Source of the DNA: Sulfurihydrogenibium subterraneum DSM 15120
GTDB taxonomy: Bacteria; Aquificota; Aquificia; Aquificales; Hydrogenothermaceae
DNA length: 64,000 bases
Direction of reading: 5' to 3'
Assembly (NCBI RefSeq): GCF_000619805.1
Contig: NZ_JHUV01000009.1
Coordinates: 165,771-229,770 of the forward strand
Shown: in pieces, positions 10,201-20,177 of the stretch
How positions within the stretch are numbered: position 1 is the first letter of the stretch
Layout of the letters: each line of letters opens with the position of its first letter
Program-made: the position numbers and the translations under genes
Notes under the pieces: model-generated
What the model was told of the DNA's origin: nothing
The model's database searches: none
The model's input: the letters and a program-made list of their open reading frames with translations, nothing else

Positions 10201-11547
10201 TTATAAGATATATCTACTTAAATCTTCGTTTGATATTATGTCTCCAAGTTTTTCTCTTACAATGTTTACATCTATAACTACTTTCTGACCTTTTAAATCA
10301 GGGGCGTTAAATGAGTAATCTTCCATTATTTTTTCTAAAATTGTATGTAGTCTTCTTGCACCTATATTTTCTGTCTTTTCGTTTACTTCCTGAGCAAGTC
10401 TTGCTATCTCTTCTATAGCATCTTCAGTAAACTCAAGCTCAACTCCTTCTGTTGACATAAGGGCTTTATACTGTTTTATAAGCGCGTTTTTAGGCTCTGT
10501 AAGTATTCTTATAAAGTCTTCCTTAGTTAAAGGCTTTAGCTCAACTCTTATTGGAAATCTACCTTGGAGCTCTGGAATTAGGTCTGAAGGTTTTGCCAAA
10601 TGAAAAGCTCCTGCTGCTATAAAAAGTATGTGGTCTGTTTTTACAGGTCCATACTTTGTAGATACAACAGTTCCTTCAACGATAGGTAGTAGGTCTCTTT
10701 GGACGCCTTCCCTTGAAACATCGGGTCCTGATTTACCACTTGATTTTGAGGCTACTTTGTCTATCTCGTCTATAAAAACTATTCCAAAGTTCTCTACTCT
10801 CTTTATAGCTAAAGACTGGACTTCATCCATATCTATCAGTTTTTCAGCTTCTTCGTTTTCTATTACTTTTAACGCTTCTTTTACTGTTAACTTTCTTTTT
10901 TTACTCCTTGATGGACCTAAAGATGAGAATATCTCTTTTAACTGACTTTCTATATCTTCCAATCCGGGAATGACAACCCCGCCGATTACAGCTTGGGCTT
11001 TTTCTGCAACATCTATTTCAACAACTTTATCATCTAAAAGACCTTCTTTTAACATCTGTCTAAACTTTTCCCTTGCAGGAGACTCTTCCTCTTCTTCCAT
11101 TAAACTGCCGTATCTTTTGGGTCTTTTAGGTACTAAGTAGTCTAATATCTTTTCTTCCGCTATCTTTCTTGCTTTTTCTCTAACTTCTTCCATCTTTTCG
11201 GCTTTAACCATTTTAAAAGCAACATCTGTTAACTCTCTTATTATAGACTCTACGTCTCTTCCTACATATCCAACTTCTGTAAACTTGGTTGCTTCAACTT
11301 TTATAAAAGGTGCTTTTACTAAGGCTGCAAGTCTTCTGGCTATCTCTGTTTTACCTACACCTGTTGGACCTATCATCAATATGTTTTTTGGTATTACTTC
11401 GTCTCTTAGGTCTTCTGGAAGGTTCTGTCTTCTCCATCTATTTCTAAGGGCTATAGCTACAGCTTTTTTAGCTTCATACTGACCAACTATGTATTTATCT
11501 AACTCTTCTACTATTTGTTTAGGTGTTAACTCTTCCCTAACTTCCAC
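10201..11547 (-). CDS. hslU: HslU (ClpY) ATPase subunit of the HslUV protease
   Basis: This 448-residue AAA+ unfoldase feeds substrates to the HslV peptidase. The N-terminus [17 protein letters not shown] is typical, followed by Walker [10 protein letters not shown], the GYVGRDVES pore-loop region, an inserted I domain rich in K, E and R (about 110-240), Walker [10 protein letters not shown], and sensor 2 NIGARRLHT. The length matches HslU rather than ClpX. No hslV lies in the window; in many genomes it is adjacent, so the partner must be elsewhere. It is 11 bases after acs. Confidence 0.95.
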   Translation of the reverse strand: MEVREELTPKQIVEELDKYIVGQYEAKKAVAIALRNRWRRQNLPEDLRDEVIPKNILMIGPTGVGKTEIARRLAALVKAPFIKVEATKFTEVGYVGRDVESIIRELTDVAFKMVKAEKMEEVREKARKIAEEKILDYLVPKRPKRYGSLMEEEEESPAREKFRQMLKEGLLDDKVVEIDVAEKAQAVIGGVVIPGLEDIESQLKEIFSSLGPSRSKKRKLTVKEALKVIENEEAEKLIDMDEVQSLAIKRVENFGIVFIDEIDKVASKSSGKSGPDVSREGVQRDLLPIVEGTVVSTKYGPVKTDHILFIAAGAFHLAKPSDLIPELQGRFPIRVELKPLTKEDFIRILTEPKNALIKQYKALMSTEGVELEFTEDAIEEIARLAQEVNEKTENIGARRLHTILEKIMEDYSFNAPDLKGQKVVIDVNIVREKLGDIISNEDLSRYIL

Positions 11548-11558
11548 TTACTCCTCCT

Positions 11559-13457
11559 TTAATCTTCTAAAGTAGAGATATCTCCAAGGTCTTGTCCTAA
11601 CTCTCTAGCTCTCAAAACTCTTCTCATTATTTTACCGCTTCTTGTTTTTGGTAGTTTATCCACAAACTCTACTTCGTCAGGAACAGCTATAGCTCCTAAG
11701 ATTTCTTTTACAGTTTCTTTTATCTCTTCTATAAGCTCAATAGAAGGTGAATATCCTTCTTTTAAAACAACAAACGCTTTTATAGATTCTCCTTTTATCT
11801 CGTTTGGTTTACCTATTACTGCAGCTTCTGCTACTGCAGGATGTTCTATTATTGCAGATTCAACTTCTGCATTACCTATTCTGTGTCCTGCAACACTTAA
11901 AACGTCGTCAGCTCTTCCAAGTATCATTATATAACCATCTTCGTCTATTGTGGCAAGGTCTCCTGCAGAATAAACGTTTCCGGGAATTTCTTTCCAGTAT
12001 TTTTCGTACCTCTCTGGTTCTCCCCAGCAAGTTCTAAGCATAGAAGGCCAAGGTTGTTTTATAACAAGGTGTCCTATAGTGTTAGGCGGTAATGAGTTTC
12101 CTTCTTTATCTACAACGTCTGGAATTACGCCAAATAAAGGTTTTCCTGCTTTACCCGGTTTTGCAGGATAGCAAGGTAAAGTAGTTATCATGTGAGCCCC
12201 TGTTTCCGTTTGCCACCAAGTATCTACAACTACAGCTCTTCCTCTTCCTATGTTTTTGTAGTACCAAAGCCAAGCTTCAGGGTTTATTGGCTCTCCTACA
12301 GACCCTAAAACTTTCAGTGAAGATAAGTCGTATTTAGCTGGTATTTCATCTCCAAATCTCATAAGCATTCTTATTGCTGTAGGGGCTGTGTAAAATACGT
12401 TTACTCTGTACTTATCTACATACTCCCACCATATTCCTGGATGAGGATATACAGGCACTCCTTCCATCATTACGATAGTTGTCCCGTTTAAAAGTGGTCC
12501 ATAAACGATGTAACTGTGTCCTGTTATCCAACCTATATCAGCTGTACACCAATAAACTGTGTCCTCTTTTATGTTAAACACTACTTTTGTAGTTAGATAA
12601 GTGTTTACCATATATCCGCCAACTGTGTGTAATACACCTTTTGGTTTTCCTGTTGTCCCTGAGGTGTAGAGGATAAATAGCGGGTCTTCTGCGTCCATCA
12701 CTTCTGGATTGCAATTTGGAGAAGATGATTTTATCAATTCCTCAAGACTTACAAACTTTTTACTAAACTCAGACTCTTCTAACTCTTTATCTCTATCCCA
12801 AACTATAACATGTTTAACAAAATCTAAATCTTTTATGGCTTCTTTTACAATTGGAAGTAGAGGTATCTTTTTACCTCTTCTTTTTGTGTAAGTAGCAGTT
12901 ATAACTACCTTTGCCTTTGCATCGTTTATTCTTAATTTTAAAGCTCCTTCACTAAATCCGGCAAAAACTACACTGTGAATAGCTCCAATCCTTGCACAGG
13001 CAAGCATTGCAATTACAGCTTCTACAGTGTTTGGCATATATATGGAAACTCTGTCTCCTTTTGATACTCCAAGGGATTTTAATCCGTTGGCAAATCTATT
13101 TACCTGCTCAAGAAGTTCTCCATAGGTTATTTTTTTCTCATTTCCTTCTTCGTCAACTGATATGTAAGCTACTTTATTTCTTCTACCTTTTTCAATGTTA
13201 GCATCTAAACAGTTATAAGTTATGTTTGTTTTCCCATTTACAAACCACTTTGCATAGGGGAAGTTCCACTCTAAAACTTTGTCCCACTTTTGAAACCAGT
13301 GAAGCTGTGAGGCTATCTCTGACCAAAACTCCTCTGGATTTTCTATAGACTTTTTATACATACTTTCGTAGTCTTGAACTATACACTCTTTTTTTATTTC
13401 TTCTGGTGGATAAAAAATCTCTTTTACTTGAAGGTGAACTTGCTCTAAATTTTCCAT
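11559..13457 (-). CDS. acs: Acetyl-CoA synthetase (AMP-forming)
   Basis: This 632-residue enzyme activates acetate to acetyl-CoA through acetyl-AMP. The ANL-superfamily core motif [12 protein letters not shown], the [10 protein letters not shown] adenine and acetate pocket, [14 protein letters not shown], and the C-terminal [10 protein letters not shown] with the catalytic (acetylatable) Lys are all present. The length is close to the usual 640-650. It lies in the long housekeeping run, 30 bases after pyrG. In an autotroph it probably recovers leaked or scavenged acetate. Confidence 0.95.
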   Translation of the reverse strand: MENLEQVHLQVKEIFYPPEEIKKECIVQDYESMYKKSIENPEEFWSEIASQLHWFQKWDKVLEWNFPYAKWFVNGKTNITYNCLDANIEKGRRNKVAYISVDEEGNEKKITYGELLEQVNRFANGLKSLGVSKGDRVSIYMPNTVEAVIAMLACARIGAIHSVVFAGFSEGALKLRINDAKAKVVITATYTKRRGKKIPLLPIVKEAIKDLDFVKHVIVWDRDKELEESEFSKKFVSLEELIKSSSPNCNPEVMDAEDPLFILYTSGTTGKPKGVLHTVGGYMVNTYLTTKVVFNIKEDTVYWCTADIGWITGHSYIVYGPLLNGTTIVMMEGVPVYPHPGIWWEYVDKYRVNVFYTAPTAIRMLMRFGDEIPAKYDLSSLKVLGSVGEPINPEAWLWYYKNIGRGRAVVVDTWWQTETGAHMITTLPCYPAKPGKAGKPLFGVIPDVVDKEGNSLPPNTIGHLVIKQPWPSMLRTCWGEPERYEKYWKEIPGNVYSAGDLATIDEDGYIMILGRADDVLSVAGHRIGNAEVESAIIEHPAVAEAAVIGKPNEIKGESIKAFVVLKEGYSPSIELIEEIKETVKEILGAIAVPDEVEFVDKLPKTRSGKIMRRVLRARELGQDLGDISTLED

Positions 13458-13487
13458 CTTTTACCCCTCTGTAAGATTTATATAAAA

Positions 13488-15104
13488 CTATGTTTGATTT
13501 TTAATTTTATCAAGCCTGTTTTTGTAAGAAGCCTCTACAAAACTTACAAATAAGGGATGGGGGTCAAACGGTTTACTTTTAAACTCTGGATGAAACTGAC
13601 AAGCTATAAACCATATATGATTAGGAAGCTCTATTATCTCTGGTAGATTTCTTGTTTTGTAAACTCCAGAGACTACTAAGCCTTTTTCTTCTAAAATCGG
13701 AACGTATTTAGGGTTAAATTCGTATCTATGTCTGTGTCTTTCTGATATTTCGGGCTGTCCGTATATCTGATATGCTTTTGTTCCTGGTTTTAAAGTGCAT
13801 TTATAAGCCCCAAGTCTCATAGTCCCGCCTTTTTTGTCTACATTTTTCTGGTCTGGCATTATATCTATAACTGGGTGAGGGGTAAATGGATTAAACTCTG
13901 TTGAGTTTGCCCCTTCAAGTCCTGCTACAGACCTTGCAAACTCTATAACAGCTATCTGCATACCAAGACATATTCCAAAATATGGAATGTTGTTTTCCCT
14001 TGCATACTTTGCAGTTAGTATTTTTCCTTCTACTCCTCTGTCTCCAAAACCTCCCGGGACAAGAATTCCGTCAAGACCTTTTAGCACTTCTTGATAGTTT
14101 TCCTGATTTATCTTTTCTGAGTTTATCCAATGGATATTAACTTTTACTTTGTTTGGAATTTGGGCGTGTATTAACGCTTCATTTATACTTTTATAAGCAT
14201 CTTTTAATTCTACATATTTCCCAACAATACCTATGTCAACTTCTTTTTCTAACTTTGACAGTGCAGAAACTATTTTTTTCCACTTTGATAATTCAGGTTC
14301 TTTATACTCAAGGTTTAGGTGTTTTGCTATTGCTTTATCAAGACCTTCTTTTTTAAAATAAAGCGGTATTTCATAGATTATGTCTAAATCTGGAGCTGAG
14401 AATACAGAGTCTTCGTCAACGTTGGTAAACAAAGATAATTTTTTCTTGATATCTTTGGGAAGTGGAAACTCTGACCTTCCTATTAAAATATCAGGTTGAA
14501 TACCTATAGCCCTTAACTCTTTTACAGAATGCTGACTTGGTTTTGTTTTTAGCTCTCCTGCAACCTTAATATAAGGAACGTAGGTAAGGTGTATATACAT
14601 TACATCTTCTTTTTTATTTTCTATACCCATCTGCCTTATGGCTTCTAAAAATGGCAGACTCTCTATGTCTCCTACCGTTCCACCTATCTCAACTAATGTT
14701 ATATCGTGGTTTTCTGCAACTTTTTCTATGGATTTTTTAATCTCGTTTGTAAAGTGAGGTATAACCTGAACTGTAGCTCCTAAAAATGCTCCTCTCCTTT
14801 CTTTTTCAAGAAGGTTAAAGTAAAGTTTTCCAGAAGTAGTGTTATTGTGCTTTGTCATAACTGCATTTGTAAATCTCTCGTAATGACCAAGGTCAAGGTC
14901 AGTTTCAGCTCCATCTTCCGTAACGAAAACTTCTCCGTGTTGATAAGGGTTCATAGTACCAGGGTCTATATTTAAGTAAGGGTCAAGTTTCATAAGAGTT
15001 ATTTTGTATCCCATACTCTCTAAAATAGACCCAATTGCAGCTGATGTAACACCTTTTCCTAAAGAAGATAAAACACCACCCGTTATGAATATATACTTTT
15101 TCAA
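13488..15104 (-). CDS. pyrG: CTP synthase
   Basis: This 538-residue enzyme aminates UTP to CTP using glutamine. The N-terminal synthetase domain shows FITGGVLSSLGKG and the MKLDPYLN segment. The C-terminal class I glutamine amidotransferase has the nucleophile in YFGICLGMQ and the partner His-Glu in CQFHPEF. The start is TTG at 15104, supported by GAGGTG a few bases upstream and by the conserved KKYIFITGG N-terminus. The gene is complete. Confidence 0.97.
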   Translation of the reverse strand: MKKYIFITGGVLSSLGKGVTSAAIGSILESMGYKITLMKLDPYLNIDPGTMNPYQHGEVFVTEDGAETDLDLGHYERFTNAVMTKHNNTTSGKLYFNLLEKERRGAFLGATVQVIPHFTNEIKKSIEKVAENHDITLVEIGGTVGDIESLPFLEAIRQMGIENKKEDVMYIHLTYVPYIKVAGELKTKPSQHSVKELRAIGIQPDILIGRSEFPLPKDIKKKLSLFTNVDEDSVFSAPDLDIIYEIPLYFKKEGLDKAIAKHLNLEYKEPELSKWKKIVSALSKLEKEVDIGIVGKYVELKDAYKSINEALIHAQIPNKVKVNIHWINSEKINQENYQEVLKGLDGILVPGGFGDRGVEGKILTAKYARENNIPYFGICLGMQIAVIEFARSVAGLEGANSTEFNPFTPHPVIDIMPDQKNVDKKGGTMRLGAYKCTLKPGTKAYQIYGQPEISERHRHRYEFNPKYVPILEEKGLVVSGVYKTRNLPEIIELPNHIWFIACQFHPEFKSKPFDPHPLFVSFVEASYKNRLDKIKNQT

Positions 15105-15118
15105 TCCTACACCTCAGG

Positions 15119-15577
15119 TTATAATTTTAGTTTTCCTTTAAACTGTTTTTCAATTTCTCTTCTTGTTTCTTTTTCTTTTATATCTTCTCTTTTTTCGTAT
15201 TTAACTTTACCTTTTGCAAGGGCTATCTCTACTTTTGCCTTTCCGTTTTTAAAGTAAACTTGTAAAGGGACAATTGTAAGACCTTTTTCTTTTACTTTTC
15301 CCATTAATCTAAGAATTTCTCTTTTGTGAAGTAAAAGTTTTCTTTTTCTGTAAGGGTCGTGTCCTAATTTGTGAGCAGGTTTGTATGGTGCAATGTAGCA
15401 GTTATAAAGCCATGCTTCCCCATCTTCAATCATAACAAAACTATCCTTTAAATTACAAGACCCTTCTCTTAAAGACTTTACCTCTGAACCTGTCAGTACG
15501 ATTCCTGCCTCGTACTTTTCAAGTATATTGTAATCGTGAAAGGCTTTTTTGTTTGTCGCAACAACTTTAACAGACAT
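15119..15577 (-). CDS. smpB: SsrA-binding protein SmpB
   Basis: This is the 152-residue tmRNA partner in ribosome rescue. The OB-fold hallmarks are KAFHDYNILEKYEAGIVL, GSEVKSLR and APYKPA, with a basic C-terminal tail (KGKVKYEKRE onwards) that occupies the empty A site. GGAG just before a TTG at 15586 would leave no spacing, so ATG 15577 is chosen. tmRNA itself is not in the window. It sits between hemE and pyrG, 14 bases ahead of pyrG. Confidence 0.95.
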   Translation of the reverse strand: MSVKVVATNKKAFHDYNILEKYEAGIVLTGSEVKSLREGSCNLKDSFVMIEDGEAWLYNCYIAPYKPAHKLGHDPYRKRKLLLHKREILRLMGKVKEKGLTIVPLQVYFKNGKAKVEIALAKGKVKYEKREDIKEKETRREIEKQFKGKLKL

Positions 15578-15594
15578 TAAAATCAACTCCGGTT

Positions 15595-16644
15595 TTAAGT
15601 ATTCCTTATCTTAAAAGATAACTCTTTTACTGTATCAACCAAGTACTTTACATTTTCAACACTCATATCAGGATTGAGTCCGTGTCCAAGGTTAAATATA
15701 TGTCCTGAATCTTTTCCCCAGCTTTCTAATACGTACTCAGCCTCTTTTTTAATAGCATTTTTTTCTGCGTATAAAACTGTAGGGTCTAAATTTCCTTGGA
15801 CAGATGCTTTTGGATAGATTTTTTTCTTTACATCTTTTATGTCTATCATCCAGTCCATACTGTAAACGTCAGCTCCAGACTCAGTTATAAAGTCTATAAC
15901 TCCTGCCACTCCTTTTGAAAAGTGAATAACAGGTTGATAGTCTCTTTTAAGATTCTTGATTATTTTCTTTACTGGTAGTAAGGCAAACTCTTTGTAATCT
16001 TTCGGTGAGAGATGTCCTGCCCAGCTGTCAAATATCTGAACAGCATCAGCTCCAGACTCTATTTGGAAGTTTAAGTAATCAATAATAACGTTAGCTATTA
16101 TGTCTAAAAGTTTTTTAAAACCTTCTGGATTGTCGTACATAAACTTTTTTGCCTTTTTAAAATCTCTGCTACCTCTTCCTTCTATCATATATGCGGCTAA
16201 AGTAAAAGGAGCTCCTGCAAAGCCTATAACGGGTAGTTCTCTGTTTAAGATTTGATTTACTCCCTTTATGATCTCTCCTACGTACTTTACATCTTCTGTG
16301 TTAAAAGGTTTTAGATTTTCTATATCTTGCAAGGATTTAATAGGATTTTCAAATACAGGTCCTTCTCCTTCTTTAAAGTCAAACCTCATACCTATTGATT
16401 CTAAAGGCGTAAGTATGTCTGAAAAAATTATTATTGCGTCAACGTCAAGTAATTTTTTAGGTAGGATTGAAGCTTCTACTGCAAGGTCTACGCTTTTATA
16501 AAAGTTTTTAAAGCTTCCAGCTTTTTCTCTTAACTCTCTGTACTCTTTCATATACCTACCTGCCTGTCTCATAAGCCAGATAGGCGTTCTTTCTATCTTT
16601 TTGTTTTTACAAGCTCTTAAAAATAAGTCATTTTTTAAGTTCAT
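15595..16644 (-). CDS. hemE: Uroporphyrinogen decarboxylase
   Basis: This 349-residue TIM-barrel enzyme removes four carboxyls from uroporphyrinogen III to give coproporphyrinogen III in haem synthesis. The signature PIWLMRQAGRYMKEYR near the N-terminus provides the substrate-binding Arg residues, GFAGAPFTLA is the second signature, and FSDILTPLE carries the catalytic Asp. The length is normal. Its ATG shares one base with the stop of the upstream HU/IHF-like gene (TAATG), a sign of coupled translation. Confidence 0.96.
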   Translation of the reverse strand: MNLKNDLFLRACKNKKIERTPIWLMRQAGRYMKEYRELREKAGSFKNFYKSVDLAVEASILPKKLLDVDAIIIFSDILTPLESIGMRFDFKEGEGPVFENPIKSLQDIENLKPFNTEDVKYVGEIIKGVNQILNRELPVIGFAGAPFTLAAYMIEGRGSRDFKKAKKFMYDNPEGFKKLLDIIANVIIDYLNFQIESGADAVQIFDSWAGHLSPKDYKEFALLPVKKIIKNLKRDYQPVIHFSKGVAGVIDFITESGADVYSMDWMIDIKDVKKKIYPKASVQGNLDPTVLYAEKNAIKKEAEYVLESWGKDSGHIFNLGHGLNPDMSVENVKYLVDTVKELSFKIRNT

Positions 16645-16916
16645 TATTTAAGCTCCGTATTTTTGTAAGCTCTTTTAAGTATTTTTCCCGGTTTAAAGTG
16701 GACTGTTTTAGAGTAGCTTACTCTTTTTTTGCCTTTTAAAGGTTTTTTCCTTTTTAGCACTTTAAATGTTCCAAGTTTTCTTATCTCTATCTTTTCTCCT
16801 GATGCAAGTCCTTCTATCATCTTATCAAATATAGCGTCAACTACTTTTTTTATATCTTTACCATCTATATGGTTGTACTTTTCTTTTAATATCTTTACAA
16901 TGTCAGACTTTTTCAT
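16644..16916 (-). CDS. HU/IHF-family DNA-binding protein (IHF-like)
   Basis: This 90-residue nucleoid protein has the family layout: helices 1-2 (KSDIVKILKEK...VVDAIFDKM), the IEIRKLGTFKVLKRK strand pair, and a basic DNA-binding arm ending in VHFKPGKILKRAY. The arm sequence differs from typical HU (no RNPxTG), so it is closer to IHF-type or divergent paralogues. It lies between ileS (4-base ATGA overlap) and hemE. A second, canonical HU gene lies on the other side of ileS. Confidence 0.88.
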   Translation of the reverse strand: MKKSDIVKILKEKYNHIDGKDIKKVVDAIFDKMIEGLASGEKIEIRKLGTFKVLKRKKPLKGKKRVSYSKTVHFKPGKILKRAYKNTELK

Positions 16917-19729
16917 ACAAGCTCCTCCATATTAATATTCATTTTTATCAGTTGTTCTTTACATCTATCACAAACTTTTTGTCCGTTTCTTCCAACAGAC
17001 TCATCGTATATCCAGCATCTTGGACATTTTTCTCCTTTTGCCTTACTAACTGCAACGGCAGAACCTTTTACAGATTCTCCTTCTATTACTACGTCCGCCT
17101 GTGGATTTTCTGATAACTCTACCTGACTTACAGTAAAGAAAAACTTAATCCAGTCTAACCTTTCTTCAATAAGTTGTCTGTATTCTTGTGGGAGCTTTAA
17201 GATAACCCTTGCTTCATAAGGGTGTCTGACTAAATCTTTTTTTCGTGCCTCTTCAACTGCCTTTAACACATCATCTCTAACTTGCAAGAGTTTTTCGTAA
17301 ACATTCTCTAAATCTTTGTCTATATACTCTAACTTTACAGAAGGTAGTAGTTCAAGGTGTACACTTTCTTTTAAAGAAGAGTCTATCTTCCTTGTATACT
17401 TCCATACTTCTTCAGCTGTAAATGATATTATAGGTGCAAGTAGTTTGTTTAGTGCTAAAAGAAGCTCCCATAAAGCAGTCTGTGCAGACCTTCTTTCTAA
17501 GGATTTTGGTGCGTATATGTAAAGTCTATCTTTTAATATGTCTAAGTAAATGGCAGACAAGTCTACGATAAAGAAGTTTTTAACACTGTGGTATATCTTG
17601 TGGAACTTTCCTTCTTCGTAGGCTTTGTCAGAAAGTTGAATTAATCCTTGTAATTTAGATAATATCCATCTATCAAGTTCAAGCATATCTTTGTATTCTA
17701 CTTTATCTTGTGAAGGGTTAAAGTCGTAAAGGTTTCCTAAGAAAAACCTAAAAGTGTTTCTTATTTTTCTGTAGTCTTCTGCTATCCTTTTTATAAGGTT
17801 AAATCCTATTTTTATATCTTCTGTGTAATCTTCCGTAACAACCCACAGTCTTAAAATGTCAGCTCCGTACTCGTTTATAACCTTCTCTGGAGCTACAACG
17901 TTTCCAGCTGATTTAGACATCTTTCTACCCTTTTCATCAAGGGTAAATCCGTGGGTTAAAACACTGTCGTAAGGAGCTCTGTTATAAGAAGCTACAGACT
18001 CTAAAAGGGAAGATTGGAACCATCCTCTGTGCTGGTCTGACCCTTCTAAGTACATATCAGCAGGCCATCTTAACTCTTCCCATTCTCCGTACTTTAAAAC
18101 CGCAGCGTGAGACACGCCAGAATCAAACCAAACGTCAAGTATATCTTCTTCCTTTTTAAAGTTTTGACTGCTACATTTTTTACATCTATATCCTTCTGGT
18201 AATAACTCTTTTACATCTTTTTCAAACCAGATGTCAGCTCCGTACTCGTTGTTTCTGACTAAGTTTGCAACGTGCTGGAAAACCTCCATATCTTTAACTA
18301 TCTCACCACAGTCTTGACAGTAAAATACAGTGATAGGGACGCCCCAGCTTCTTTGTCTTGAGATACACCAGTCAGGTCTGTTTTCTACCATACTTTTTAT
18401 TCTGTTTTGACCGTAAGAAGGTATCCATTTAACTCTTTCAATCTCTTTTAATGCTTCTCCTCTAAGGGTGTTTCCTCCTTCTAATATGGCATCCATTGAT
18501 ATAAACCACTGGGGAGTAGCTCTGAATATAACAGGATTTTTACATCTCCAGCAGTGTGGATACGAGTGGCTTATAACTTCTTTATGCATTAAAGATCCTA
18601 CTTCTTCAAGTTTGTTTATTATAATCTCGTTTGCATCAAACACCCTTATCCCTTCAAGCCAAGAAGGAGCTTCCTTTGTAAATCTTCCTTCATCATCAAC
18701 AGGAGCAAAAGGTTCTACTTTATATCTTTGACCTATTATGTAGTCTTCTTGACCATGTCCTGGAGCCATATGAACAAGTCCGGTACCAGCTGATAACTCT
18801 ACAAACTCTGAAAGGTATATTTTTGAAACTCTGTCAATAAATGGATGGTAGTACTCTTTAAACTCAAGGTCTTTTCCTTTAACTTCTTTTATAACTTCAC
18901 CTTCTAACTTAGTCTTTTCCTTAAAACTTTCTAATAACTCTTTTGCAACGATTAAAGTACCTTTTTCAGTTTTGTAATAAACATAATCATACTCAGGATG
19001 AACCATTATTCCAAGGTTTGCTGGAAGTGTCCAAGGAGTAGTAGTCCAGATAACAGGGTAAACCTCCTCATCTACAAGTTTAAACTTTACATAAACAGAA
19101 GGGTCTTTCTTTTCTTGATATTCTACTTCTGCCTCAGCTTCTGCAGTTTTATCGTATATACACCAGTAAACAGGTTTTTTTCCTCTGTATGCTACACCTT
19201 TTTCAAATATTCTTCCAAGCTCTAAAATCTCTTGAGCCTGATAAGAAGGTTTCATAGTAAGGTAAGGATTTTCCCAGTTTCCTATAATACCAAGTCTTTT
19301 AAACTCTTGCTTTTGTATTTCTACAAATGTTTTTGCGTATTCTCTACAAAGTTTTCTAAACTCTGACTTTGGAATGTCTTCCTTTTTTATCTTCTTCTCT
19401 TTAAGCTGTTTTTCTACCTGCTGTTCTATAGGTAGTCCGTGACAGTCCCAACCCGGAACAAATGGAGCATCTTTACCTTTCATAGATTGATATTTAACTA
19501 AAATGTCTTTCAAAATCTTATTTAAGGCATGTCCTATGTGGATATGACCGTTTGCGTAAGGCGGACCATCGTGGAGGATATACTTTTCTTCTCCTTTTCG
19601 TTCTTCTCTTAATTTTCCGTATAAGTTTATTCTATCCCAGAAAGAAAGTATTTCTGGCTCTTTACTTGGTAAGTTTGCTTTCATAGGAAAGTCTGTTTGA
19701 GGCAAGTTTAAAGTATCTTTAATTTCCAA
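16913..19729 (-). CDS. ileS: Isoleucyl-tRNA synthetase
   Basis: This class I synthetase has 938 residues. HIGH is present as GHIHIGHALNK, the KMSKS loop as GRKMSKSAGN, the editing domain (CP1) includes WTTTPWTLPANLG, and a C-terminal zinc knuckle is seen as CPRCW...CDRC. The length matches bacterial short-type IleS. The start is TTG at 19729, placed 8 bases after GGAGG, and the N-terminus aligns with the family. It heads the longest minus-strand run in the window. Its leader is only about 30 bases, too short for a T-box. Confidence 0.97.
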   Translation of the reverse strand: MEIKDTLNLPQTDFPMKANLPSKEPEILSFWDRINLYGKLREERKGEEKYILHDGPPYANGHIHIGHALNKILKDILVKYQSMKGKDAPFVPGWDCHGLPIEQQVEKQLKEKKIKKEDIPKSEFRKLCREYAKTFVEIQKQEFKRLGIIGNWENPYLTMKPSYQAQEILELGRIFEKGVAYRGKKPVYWCIYDKTAEAEAEVEYQEKKDPSVYVKFKLVDEEVYPVIWTTTPWTLPANLGIMVHPEYDYVYYKTEKGTLIVAKELLESFKEKTKLEGEVIKEVKGKDLEFKEYYHPFIDRVSKIYLSEFVELSAGTGLVHMAPGHGQEDYIIGQRYKVEPFAPVDDEGRFTKEAPSWLEGIRVFDANEIIINKLEEVGSLMHKEVISHSYPHCWRCKNPVIFRATPQWFISMDAILEGGNTLRGEALKEIERVKWIPSYGQNRIKSMVENRPDWCISRQRSWGVPITVFYCQDCGEIVKDMEVFQHVANLVRNNEYGADIWFEKDVKELLPEGYRCKKCSSQNFKKEEDILDVWFDSGVSHAAVLKYGEWEELRWPADMYLEGSDQHRGWFQSSLLESVASYNRAPYDSVLTHGFTLDEKGRKMSKSAGNVVAPEKVINEYGADILRLWVVTEDYTEDIKIGFNLIKRIAEDYRKIRNTFRFFLGNLYDFNPSQDKVEYKDMLELDRWILSKLQGLIQLSDKAYEEGKFHKIYHSVKNFFIVDLSAIYLDILKDRLYIYAPKSLERRSAQTALWELLLALNKLLAPIISFTAEEVWKYTRKIDSSLKESVHLELLPSVKLEYIDKDLENVYEKLLQVRDDVLKAVEEARKKDLVRHPYEARVILKLPQEYRQLIEERLDWIKFFFTVSQVELSENPQADVVIEGESVKGSAVAVSKAKGEKCPRCWIYDESVGRNGQKVCDRCKEQLIKMNINMEELV

Positions 19730-19762
19730 CTATTTAAACCTCCTTAAAGTTTGGAAAGTATT

Positions 19763-19771
19763 ATTATACCA
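19763..19771 (-). promoter_or_regulatory. Extended -10 promoter for the ileS run
   Basis: On the minus strand this reads TGGTATAAT, a perfect extended -10 (TGn plus TATAAT). It lies about 34 bases upstream of the TTG start of ileS. No good -35 is visible at 17 or 18 bases, which is compatible with extended -10 promoters. The divergent hup promoter begins about 20 bases away. Confidence 0.6.
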
Positions 19772-19792
19772 CTTTTAAAAATAAAAAACCTC

Positions 19793-19821
19793 TTGACAAA
19801 TCAATAAATTAGGAGTTAAAC
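19793..19821 (+). promoter_or_regulatory. Promoter for hup
   Basis: A perfect -35 TTGACA (19793-19798) is followed after 17 bases by TTAAAC (19816-19821), a mediocre -10. Transcription would start near 19828, some 25 bases before the hup ATG, with GGAGG in between. The perfect -35 suits a highly expressed nucleoid protein. Confidence 0.5.
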
Positions 19822-19852
19822 TTAGATATCACTTTATTTAGGAGGGTTTTTC

Positions 19853-20137
19853 ATGACAAAGTCAGAGTTAATCGCAAAGGTAGCTGAAAAGGCAGGTCTT
19901 AAAAAGGCTGAAGCGGAAAGAGCTGTAAACGCAGCTATTGAAGCTGTTGTAGAAGCTCTTTCTAAGGGGGAAAGAACAGCTATTCCTGGTCTTGGCGTTT
20001 TCAACGTTAGAGAAAGAAAAGCAAGAAAAGGTAGAAACCCAAGAACAGGAAAAGAAATTAAAATCCCTGCAAGAAAAGTTGTAGCATTCACAGCTGCTAA
20101 ATCTTTAAAAGAATCTTTAAACGCTAAGAAAAAGTAA
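19853..20137 (+). CDS. hup: DNA-binding protein HU
   Basis: This 94-residue nucleoid protein starts MTKSELIAKVAEKAGLKKA and has the complete HU signature: GLGVFNVRERKARKGRNPRTGK, including the RNPxTG tip of the beta arm that inserts into the DNA minor groove, and the final strand VVAFTAAKSLKESL. A strong AGGAGGG site precedes the ATG and a rho-independent terminator follows, so it is a single-gene transcription unit divergent from ileS. Its codons are more G- and C-rich than neighbouring genes, as in highly expressed genes. Confidence 0.97.
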   Translation: MTKSELIAKVAEKAGLKKAEAERAVNAAIEAVVEALSKGERTAIPGLGVFNVRERKARKGRNPRTGKEIKIPARKVVAFTAAKSLKESLNAKKK

Positions 20138-20150
20138 TTTCTTAGATATT

Positions 20151-20174
20151 ACGGGGCTTTTAAGCCCCGTTTTT
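20151..20174 (+). terminator. Rho-independent terminator after hup
   Basis: A 9-bp perfect stem (ACGGGGCTT with AAGCCCCGT, 2-base loop, 20151-20170) is followed by a run of T. It begins 13 bases after the hup stop. The convergent argB stop at 20178 directly follows. On the minus strand no T-run follows, so it serves hup. Confidence 0.88.
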
Positions 20175-20177
20175 ATA

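Noticed and set aside
19730-19762. T-box or other leader riboswitch ahead of ileS
   Set aside because: Only about 33 bases separate the -10 box from the TTG start; no stem, specifier loop or terminator fits.
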